Part shown: positions 6,075-11,182 of the stretch, piece by piece
Numbering within the stretch: the stretch's first letter is position 1
How the letters are laid out: every line of letters starts with the position of its first letter
Source of the DNA: an uncultured Clostridium sp.
GTDB lineage: Bacteria > Bacillota > Clostridia > TANB77 > CAG-508
Assembly: GCA_947062645.1 (NCBI GenBank)
Contig: CAMSQT010000021.1
Span: forward strand, 1-11,182
DNA: 11,182 nt
Direction: 5' to 3'
Program-made: the position numbers and the translations under genes
Notes under the pieces: model-generated
The model's input: only the letters and a program-made list of their open reading frames with translations
The model's database searches: none
Told to the model about the DNA's origin: nothing

Positions 6075-6893
6075 CTATGCACTCTTTAATTCTAATCTTA
6101 ACTTATCAGCTATCATTGCTATAAATTCACTGTTCGTTGGCTTCCCTTTTGCTGCAGATATGGTATAACCAAAAATACTTTCTACCGCATCTTGTTGACC
6201 GCGTCCCCAAGCTACTTCTATTGCATGGCGAATGGCACGTTCTACCCTACTTGGTGTTGTTCCATATTTAATTGCAATTTTAGGATACAAGCTTTTGGTG
6301 ATTTGGTTAATGACATCAATATCATTTACTACCATCATAATAGCTTCTCTTAAATATTGATAACCTTTAATATGAGCAGGTACCCCTACTTCATGGATAA
6401 TATTGGTTACTAATGCTTCTAAGTTTTCTTCTTTTTTGCTTTCACTTTCTGATAATTCAATGTATTTTTGTTTTGTCTCTTTTGTAATTAATGCCGTTCC
6501 TGCTTGATTTGGTTTGAAGTATTTAATTTCTTTAATTCTTTGAATTAATACCTCAATATCAAATGGTTTTACAATGTAATAGTCTGCACCATTACTAATT
6601 GCTTTTTGTGTTATTTTGTCTTGTCCTACTGCTGATAACATGATGCAAATTGGTTTTTTATCTATTATTCTATTATTTACTTTTTCTAATACTCCTAGGC
6701 CATCTAAATGTGGCATAATTACATCTAATAGTACAACATCTGGTGTGGTGTTTTGTATCATTTCAACTGCTTCGTTTCCATCCTTTGCTACTGCTACTAC
6801 TTCCATATCAATTTGACTATTGATATAAGAAGATAGTGTATAGCTAAATTCTTGATTATCATCTGCGATTAAAATCTTAAGTTTCTCTTCCAT
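6075..6893 (-). CDS. spo0A: Sporulation master response regulator Spo0A
   Basis: Spo0A is the phosphorelay-controlled transcription factor that commits cells to sporulation. The 272-aa protein, of normal family length, has an N-terminal receiver domain with acidic pocket D11-D12, phospho-acceptor D57 in VVLLDVIMP, Ser87 and K109 in YYIVKPFD. The C-terminal Spo0A DNA-binding domain follows after a linker at about 125-150: NIIHEVGVPAHIKGYQYLRE, then the recognition helix region TTPSRVERAIRHAIEVAWGRG. The start at 6893 is chosen because AGGAGG lies six bases upstream and MEEKLKILIADD is the canonical beginning; an upstream in-frame ATG at 6941 lies in the promoter. It is separated from yigZ by a terminator-like hairpin and has its own promoter. 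The usual upstream partner spoIVB is not next to it here. Confidence 0.96.
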   Translation of the reverse strand: MEEKLKILIADDNQEFSYTLSSYINSQIDMEVVAVAKDGNEAVEMIQNTTPDVVLLDVIMPHLDGLGVLEKVNNRIIDKKPICIMLSAVGQDKITQKAISNGADYYIVKPFDIEVLIQRIKEIKYFKPNQAGTALITKETKQKYIELSESESKKEENLEALVTNIIHEVGVPAHIKGYQYLREAIMMVVNDIDVINQITKSLYPKIAIKYGTTPSRVERAIRHAIEVAWGRGQQDAVESIFGYTISAAKGKPTNSEFIAMIADKLRLELKSA

Positions 6894-6917
6894 CTCTTTC
6901 CTCCTAAATTGTAATTT

Positions 6918-6959
6918 TTTGACAATTCTTATTATAAACACTCTTCCCTAAAAAAGCAA
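6918..6959 (-). promoter_or_regulatory. spo0A promoter with Spo0A-box-like site
   Basis: On the minus strand TTGCTT (6959-6954), a 17-base spacer and TATAAT (6936-6931) form a sigma-A type promoter. TTGTCAAA at 6925-6918, around the start of transcription, matches seven of eight bases of the 0A box TTGTCGAA and could give autoregulation. A sigma-H promoter could not be made out. Confidence 0.55.
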
Positions 6960-6987
6960 GAATTTCTGGGAATATTTTCCAGAAATT
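6950..6987 (-). terminator. Terminator-like hairpin at the end of the four-gene operon
   Basis: AATTTCTGG and CCAGAAATT (6961-6969 with 6979-6987) form a perfect 9-bp stem. On the minus strand it is followed after five bases (CTTGC) by a T run. The spacer makes it a weak or leaky terminator between yigZ and spo0A. Confidence 0.6.
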
Positions 6988-7004
6988 TTATAAAACTACT
7001 TTTT

Positions 7005-7634
7005 TCATATACTTTTTGTAATATATTTTTTAGTTATTTCTTTTAGATTTTTTAAAATGATGTTTTTTGTTTCAAAATCCTGCAATAATTTTTCTTTTTT
7101 TATCTCTTCTAACTCTATTTTACAACTAATTAACTCATTATATTCTACATTTTTTATTAAAATTTCATGATTTTTGCAATAATGCTTAAAACTATCAAAA
7201 TCACTATACTCCATATTCGCCAGCATTTGCACTCCTTCGCATTTTTCGATAATCTCGCTTTCTTCTATTGCTTTTAATAAGCTATTGGAATAAGCTCGTA
7301 CTAAGCCACCTGTTCCTAATAAGATTCCTCCAAAATATCTTGTAACAATAATTATCACATTTGCCAAATGCTTTGTTTTAAGAATATTTAGCATAGGAGA
7401 TCCTGCCGTTCCAGATGGTTCCCCATCGTCACTTGATTTTTCAATAATTTGGTCATTTTCTACAATTCGGTAAGCATAACAGTTATGCCTTGCATCATAA
7501 TACTTCTTTTTATGCTCTTTTAGTAGATTTTCTGCTTCTTCTACGCTTTCTACTGGAAGTAAAGTACCAATAAATTTTGACTTTTTTTCTACTATCTCTA
7601 CTTGCCTTTTTTCTTTAATTGTTACAAACTCCAT
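7005..7634 (-). CDS. YigZ/IMPACT family protein (UPF0029)
   Basis: The 209-aa protein has the full family signature: KSKFIG near residue 20, YDARHNCYAY at 46-55, DDGEPSGTAG at 69-78, and RYFGGILLGTGGLVRAY at 99-115, followed by a C-terminal DUF1949-like domain. It is of usual length for bacterial members. The eukaryotic relative IMPACT acts on the Gcn2 kinase pathway; the bacterial role is not settled, though translation- or ribosome-related functions have been discussed. The start at 7634 follows AGGAG six bases upstream. That SD overlaps the conventional end of the BaiN-like gene, so the two are probably coupled. Confidence 0.93.
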   Translation of the reverse strand: MEFVTIKEKRQVEIVEKKSKFIGTLLPVESVEEAENLLKEHKKKYYDARHNCYAYRIVENDQIIEKSSDDGEPSGTAGSPMLNILKTKHLANVIIIVTRYFGGILLGTGGLVRAYSNSLLKAIEESEIIEKCEGVQMLANMEYSDFDSFKHYCKNHEILIKNVEYNELISCKIELEEIKKEKLLQDFETKNIILKNLKEITKKYITKSI

Positions 7635-7636
7635 TT

Positions 7637-8917
7637 TTATCTCCTAACTTCTATCCGCTCTTTTAATAATCCTGCCACATATCCTGTTGCATATGCAATT
7701 TGTAAGTTAAATCCACCTGTATAGGCATCTACATCTATTATTTCTCCTGCCAAATACAGCCCTTCTACTATTTTAGATTGCATTGTTTTTGGGTTTATTT
7801 CTTTTGTGGAAATGCCTCCACTTGTAATAATTGCTTCTTCAATTGGTCGAAAGCTTTTGATAGTAATTGTAAAACTTTTTAGTAAGGCTACTAATCTTCT
7901 TCTTTCTTCTTTTGTAATACTATTGATTTTCTTTTCTTTATTAATTTTACTTTTTTCTATTATAATTGGTATTAATTTTTGTGGTAATAATTTATCTAGT
8001 CCGTTTTTAAATTGTTTGTTTTTTAATTCTTCAAAATCTCTTAAAATTCTTTCTTCTAACTTTTCTTCTGTTAGGGCTGGTTTTAAGTCAATTTTTAAAT
8101 CGATTTGCTTATTTTTTAGCTTTTCTCCGATTTTCGAATAACGCACTAAATGGGCAGATGCACTTAAAATGGTAGGTCCTGACACACCAAAATGAGTAAA
8201 TAGCATCTCTCCAAAATCTTCGTAAATCTCTTTTTTTGTTTGATTATCCATTAATTTGATTTCTACGTTTCTTAAAGATAATCCTTGTAGTTGTTTACAG
8301 GTTTCTTTATCATATACTTCCAAAGGAACCAAAGAAGGCTTGATTTCCGTTATGGTATGTCCTAACTCTTTTGCTAACATATAGCCATCTCCTGTAGAAC
8401 CTGTTAAGGGATAGCTTTTCCCCCCGGTTGCTAATATTATTTTATCTGCTTTAATTTTTTCTTGGTTGACTTCCACTCCTATTACTTCTATTTTTTCTTC
8501 TGTTTTTTTGGTTATTATTTTGGTTACTTGTGCTTCGTATTTTATTTCTACTTTTAGTTCTTTTAGTTTTTTGGTAAAGCATTTTAAGACATCTTGTGAT
8601 TTATCTGTTATAGGAAATATTCGGTTTCCTCTTTCTTCTTTTACATCTAATCCTTGCTCTTTTAAAAAATCAATGATATCTTGGTTGGTATAATTTTGAT
8701 AACAACTGTATAAAAATTTTCCGTTTCCAGGTGTGTTTTTGATAAAATCCTCCATACCTAAAGAAGATGTAATATTACATCTTCCTTTCCCTGTTATTAA
8801 TAATTTTCTTCCAAGTGATTTCATTTTTTCTAATAAAATTACTTGATGTCCATTTTGTTTGGCTTTTATGGCTGCCATCATACCACTTGGGCCTCCACCA
8901 ATTACAATTATTTTCAT
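7637..8917 (-). CDS. BaiN/YhiN family FAD-dependent oxidoreductase (HI0933-like)
   Basis: The 426-aa frame begins with the dinucleotide-binding motif GGGPSG (7-12) and an acidic Glu30 closing the Rossmann fold, followed by GRKLLITGKGRCNIT (36-50), LATGGKSYP in the middle and the C-terminal GGFNLQIAYATGYVAG. Members are flavoproteins of poorly defined physiological substrate; BaiN was named for bile acid dehydroxylation in Clostridium scindens, but most homologues cannot be given that role. The start at 8917 overlaps the end of the upstream gene almost directly (stop 8918-8920), with only a weak AGAAG SD, suggesting coupling. Near the end lies an in-frame CGG; if skipped by one base, as elsewhere in this window, the protein ends Glu-Gly-stop at 7651 with 421 residues, six codons earlier. 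Confidence 0.9.
   Translation of the reverse strand: MKIIVIGGGPSGMMAAIKAKQNGHQVILLEKMKSLGRKLLITGKGRCNITSSLGMEDFIKNTPGNGKFLYSCYQNYTNQDIIDFLKEQGLDVKEERGNRIFPITDKSQDVLKCFTKKLKELKVEIKYEAQVTKIITKKTEEKIEVIGVEVNQEKIKADKIILATGGKSYPLTGSTGDGYMLAKELGHTITEIKPSLVPLEVYDKETCKQLQGLSLRNVEIKLMDNQTKKEIYEDFGEMLFTHFGVSGPTILSASAHLVRYSKIGEKLKNKQIDLKIDLKPALTEEKLEERILRDFEELKNKQFKNGLDKLLPQKLIPIIIEKSKINKEKKINSITKEERRRLVALLKSFTITIKSFRPIEEAIITSGGISTKEINPKTMQSKIVEGLYLAGEIIDVDAYTGGFNLQIAYATGYVAGLLKERIEVRR
7654..7657 (-). other. In-frame CGG near the BaiN-like C-terminus, candidate +1 site 5
   Basis: Minus strand GAG CGG ATA GAA is an open frame for six more residues. Skipping the C gives GAG (C) GGA TAG, that is Gly and stop at 7651-7653, placing the stop ahead of the yigZ SD. 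Both readings are possible for this protein, so this site is consistent with, but does not prove, the CGG rule. Confidence 0.4.
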
Positions 8918-9784
8918 TTATTTATCTTCTTTCTTCTTTTTTGTTGTTGTCTTTTTTGTGGTTGCTTTTTTTGTTGTTCTGGTTGTTGTTTTTTTAGCTG
9001 GCTCTTTTTTTGCTGCAGTCTTTTTAGTTGTAGTCTTTTTAGTTGCAGTTTTTTTGGTTGCAGTCTTTTTAGCTGGTTCTTTTTTTGCTACAGTCTTTTT
9101 AGTTACTGTTTTGGTGGTTGTTTTCTTTTTTGGTTTTTCTTCTTCTAGTTCCATTAGTATTTTAAATGGATCTTTTTCTTCTTCCTCGTCTTCGTTTTCT
9201 TCTGGATCGTCTCCATTTAAATAACCAATATCGTTTTCTTGTGCTTCTTTTATATATCTATCTAAAGAATCAGTAGTTTCTTCATTATCCTCTTCTATTT
9301 CAAGTTGTTCTTCTTCGTTTTCTTCACTATCTTCGCTATTGTCTTCGTTTAACTCTTCTACATTGTCTTGTTCTAAGCTTCTTCTTAAATCTGCATATGG
9401 GTCTTCTTCTTCGTCATCATCGTCGTCATCAAATAGGAATTGGATGTCTTCTGCTTCTTCTTTATCTTCTTCTATCTCGATTTCTGGTTTTAAGTCTGCA
9501 TATGGATTTAACTCTTCTTCAATTTCTGGTTCTTGTTGTTCTACATAGTCTATTTGTTCTGGTTCTTCTGGTTCTTCAACTTCTTTTAAAATATCCCTAT
9601 ATTGTTTTTCTTCTACTTTTTGTTTTTGTCTTTTTTGATTTTTCATTTGTTTTTTTGCATTTCGAATTGCTTCTTTCTTATCTTTTTCCATTCTTCTTGT
9701 TGTTTTTCTTCCTGCACTTCCTCCAAAGATTAGAACAGCAATTATTAAAATAATTAAAATTGTTAAAATGGTTACTACTAACAT
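8918..9784 (-). CDS. Membrane-anchored protein with acidic middle and histone H1-like lysine-rich tail
   Basis: The 288-aa protein starts at 9784 behind GGGAG. Residues 3-20 are one hydrophobic N-terminal helix (VVTILTILIILIIAVLIF), then a basic stretch to about 58. Residues about 64-215 are extremely acidic, including FLFDDDDDDEEEDPYADL and a second PYADL copy at 94-98. Residues 216-288 are nearly all Lys, Thr and Ala in pentapeptide units of the type KKTAT/KKTTT with EPAKK inserts, like the C-terminal tails of histone H1-like proteins. I do not recognise the family. The likely topology is an N-terminal anchor with the charged part in the cytoplasm, able in principle to tether nucleic acid to the membrane; that is inference. 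It sits inside the operon, 18 bases after the PLP enzyme and touching the BaiN-like gene. Confidence 0.75.
   Translation of the reverse strand: MLVVTILTILIILIIAVLIFGGSAGRKTTRRMEKDKKEAIRNAKKQMKNQKRQKQKVEEKQYRDILKEVEEPEEPEQIDYVEQQEPEIEEELNPYADLKPEIEIEEDKEEAEDIQFLFDDDDDDEEEDPYADLRRSLEQDNVEELNEDNSEDSEENEEEQLEIEEDNEETTDSLDRYIKEAQENDIGYLNGDDPEENEDEEEEKDPFKILMELEEEKPKKKTTTKTVTKKTVAKKEPAKKTATKKTATKKTTTKKTAAKKEPAKKTTTRTTKKATTKKTTTKKKKEDK
8940..9120 (-). repeat. 15-bp period repeat coding the Lys/Thr/Ala tail
   Basis: Units like GTCTTTTTAGTTGCA (plus strand) recur with a 15-base period, most clearly between about 9011 and 9105, matching a five-residue protein repeat. Such a tract is prone to length change by slippage. 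Confidence 0.7.
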
Positions 9785-9802
9785 TTTATTTCTCCCTTCT
9801 TT

Positions 9803-11039
9803 TTACTTTTTCATATGTTCAATTGCTTTTAATATACCCAATTTTCCGTATTCATATGTAAGTCCACCTTGCATATAAGCTATATATGGCTCACGAATTG
9901 GTCCATCACAACTAAGTTCTATGGTTGATCCTTGTGTAAAGGTTCCCGCTGCCATGATTACTTTATCTTCGTAACCTCCCATATCTCCTGGATAGGGAAT
10001 AACATTTGCATCAATTGGTGAACCCATTTGTATTCCTTGACAAAATTTGATTAAATCTTCTTCCTTTCCTAAATGAATCGTTTGGACAATGTCTGCTCTT
10101 GTTTCGTCAAATTTAGGCTCTACCATATACCCCAGTTTTTCTAACATTCTACTTGCGAAAATTGCTGTTTTTAAACTACTTGCTACCACACTTGGTGCAA
10201 AAAATAGTCCTTTGATAAACTGTGTATTTTGGTTTAAGGATGGTCCTATTTCTTTTCCAATTCCCGGAGAAGTTAGTCTTTCGGCACATAACTTGATTAA
10301 TTCTTTTTTTCCTACAATGTAGGCACCAGAAGTTGCAATTCCTGCTCCTAAGTTTTTCATTAAAGAACCGAACAGCAATGTCTGCCCCTACTTCTATTGG
10401 TTCTTGGTCTTGTACAAATTCACCATAACAGTTGTCTACCATAATGATTACTTCTTGGTTTACTTCTCGAATTGCTTTGATTACTTTTTCGATTTTTTCT
10501 ATGGTTAGACTTTTTCTGGTAGAATATCCTCTTGACCTTTGTATTTCTACTAGTTTGATGTCATGTTTTTTTAATCTTTCTTGAATGGCTAAAATAGCAA
10601 AATCATTATCTATTAAATCAATTTGTTCATAGCCAATATCAAATGCTTTTAAGGAATTTTTGCTTTCTTCTTTTCCTATTCCAATTACTGTTTGAAGTGT
10701 GTCATAAGGTTCCCCTGTGATACTTAGCATGGTATCTTTTGGTCTTAGTAAAGCTGACAACGTAATTGCTAATGCGTGTGTTCCAGATATTAATTGCGCT
10801 CTTACTAAGCTATCTTCTGCTTTAAATATGTGACTATATATTTCCTCTATCTTGTTTCTACCTGGTTCGTCAATTCCATATCCAGTTGAAGAATTTAAGT
10901 GTGCCTCTTGTAAATTACATTCTTGAAAAGCTTCTAACACTTTTTGACTGTTTCTTTGGCATATGTTATCTACCGCTTCCAAGATTGGTTTGATTTCTTG
11001 TTCTACTTGTTTTGATAATTCCATTATCTCCTGTTTCAT
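9803..11039 (-). CDS. Methionine gamma-lyase family PLP enzyme (aluminium-resistance protein family), +1 shift at CGG
   Basis: This belongs to the Firmicutes family annotated as methionine gamma-lyase family or aluminium resistance protein, fold-type I PLP enzymes. Conventional reading splits it into a 287-aa frame (tail wrong after residue 223) and a second frame ending at 9803. Skipping one C at 10370 joins 223 and 188 codons into a 411-aa protein, the usual family length. Landmarks are the N-terminal HLNSSTGYGIDEPGR, QLISGTHALAI, the cofactor-binding MVDNCYGEFVQ around 200-210, and VGADIAV-GSLMKNLGAGIATSG with the probable PLP lysine at K228. The end has SCDGPIREPY and GGLTYEYGK. The start at 11039 follows GAAGGA; a second ATG at 11024 with AGGAG is an alternative. 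It is the first gene of the operon leading to yigZ. Substrate and true reaction are not established for most members. Confidence 0.9.
10367..10370 (-). other. +1 frameshift site 4: CGGT before the PLP-lysine motif
   Basis: Minus strand GTT CGG TTC becomes GTT (C) GGT TCT, giving V-G-S-L-M-K-N. The family motif GSLxKN with its PLP lysine therefore depends on the shift. The third base after GG is T here, so the rule is CGGN rather than only CGGA. Confidence 0.85.
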
Positions 11040-11071
11040 TCTAAGTTCCTTCTTTATTTTAAACTATTTTT

Positions 11072-11100
11072 ATTTTACTATACTTTGTTTTATTTTGCAA
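11072..11100 (-). promoter_or_regulatory. Sigma-A type promoter of the PLP-enzyme operon
   Basis: On the minus strand TTGCAA (11100-11095), a 17-base spacer and TAAAAT (11077-11072) predict a start near 11065, giving a leader of about 25 bases with a GAAGGA SD. Confidence 0.6.
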
Positions 11101-11135
11101 TGCTTATTTGAAAGAAATTTGCCAAGAGGGACGGA

Positions 11136-11182
11136 AGATCGGAAGAGCGTCGTGTAGGGAAAGAGTGTTGGATCGAGTGTAG
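11136..11182. other. Illumina TruSeq read-1 adapter remnant (not biological)
   Basis: From AGATCGGAAGAGCGTCGTG the sequence follows the reverse complement of the TruSeq universal adapter through 11168. It is followed by an 8-base i5 index (TGGATCGA, 11169-11176) and GTGTAG, the start of the P5 segment. Genomic sequence ends at 11135. Confidence 0.97.

Noticed and set aside
8940..9120. Short-period repeat as a CRISPR array
   Set aside because: The period is 15 bases without spacers and is explained by the Lys/Thr/Ala protein repeat.
8815..9753. Several plus-strand frames rich in Phe, Ser, Leu and Val
   Set aside because: They are antisense shadows of the Lys-rich and acid-rich 288-aa protein and the start of the BaiN-like gene; their composition mirrors the repeat.
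340..10370. Ordinary pseudogene decay as explanation for the broken genes
   Set aside because: All four indels are the same base in the same phase before GGN, and every motif downstream is intact with no stop codons or other lesions.
49..11135. tRNA or rRNA genes
   Set aside because: No cloverleaf-like sequence with GGTTCRA motif and CCA end, and no rRNA-like stretch, was seen on either strand by eye.

Overview
The window looks like a metagenomic contig from an AT-rich, spore-forming member of the Clostridia, probably gut-associated. The grounds are a complete spo0A, a spoIVFA/spoIVFB-like sporulation protease pair, strong AGGAGG ribosome binding sites and low GC. It is not a clean genomic interval. 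Bases 1-48 and 11136-11182 are Illumina TruSeq adapter and index sequence, so only 49-11135 is biological, and the gene at the left end is cut by the adapter.

Layout. (1) 49-1765, minus strand: a 115-aa small membrane protein, then an M23-domain SpoIVFA-like membrane protein, then the first 135 codons of the SpoIVFB intramembrane protease. (2) 1876-5193, plus strand: a secreted 1105-aa M6-type metalloprotease with a propeller-like region, an Ig-like domain and two tandem ricin-type lectin domains. (3) 5194-6074: a stretch without large genes, dense in small elements. It holds a bidirectional terminator, a predicted small RNA on the plus strand, a 33-codon gene facing it on the minus strand, shared short repeats that make the two transcripts complementary, and a 20-codon recombinase-like relic. 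(4) 6075-11039, minus strand: an apparent operon, read from right to left, of a methionine gamma-lyase family PLP enzyme, a charge-segregated membrane-anchored protein, a BaiN/YhiN-type flavoprotein and a YigZ/IMPACT protein, followed by spo0A behind its own promoter.

The most striking observation concerns decoding. I find five in-frame CGG codons in the window. At four of them the reading frame of a conserved protein breaks, and it is restored exactly by skipping the C and reading the following GGN as glycine. The sites are in HELGH of SpoIVFB, at two glycines of the M23 domain (one in the STGNSTGPHLHFE motif), and directly before the PLP-lysine motif of the methionine gamma-lyase family protein. 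At the fifth, near the end of the BaiN-like gene, the same skip gives Gly followed at once by a stop codon. No in-frame CGG is clearly read as arginine, while at least 18 out-of-frame CGG trinucleotides inside genes cause no frame problem. Either this lineage decodes CGG(N) by a +1 shift or as a quadruplet glycine codon, or the assembly has a very unusual systematic error.

The second candidate system is the convergent pair at 5516-5889. A small RNA and a 33-codon mRNA share a 13-base element placed right after the start codon and a 7-base element in both terminator loops. This arrangement resembles par/Fst-type antisense-regulated type I toxin-antitoxin loci, but the peptide is not recognisably a known toxin.
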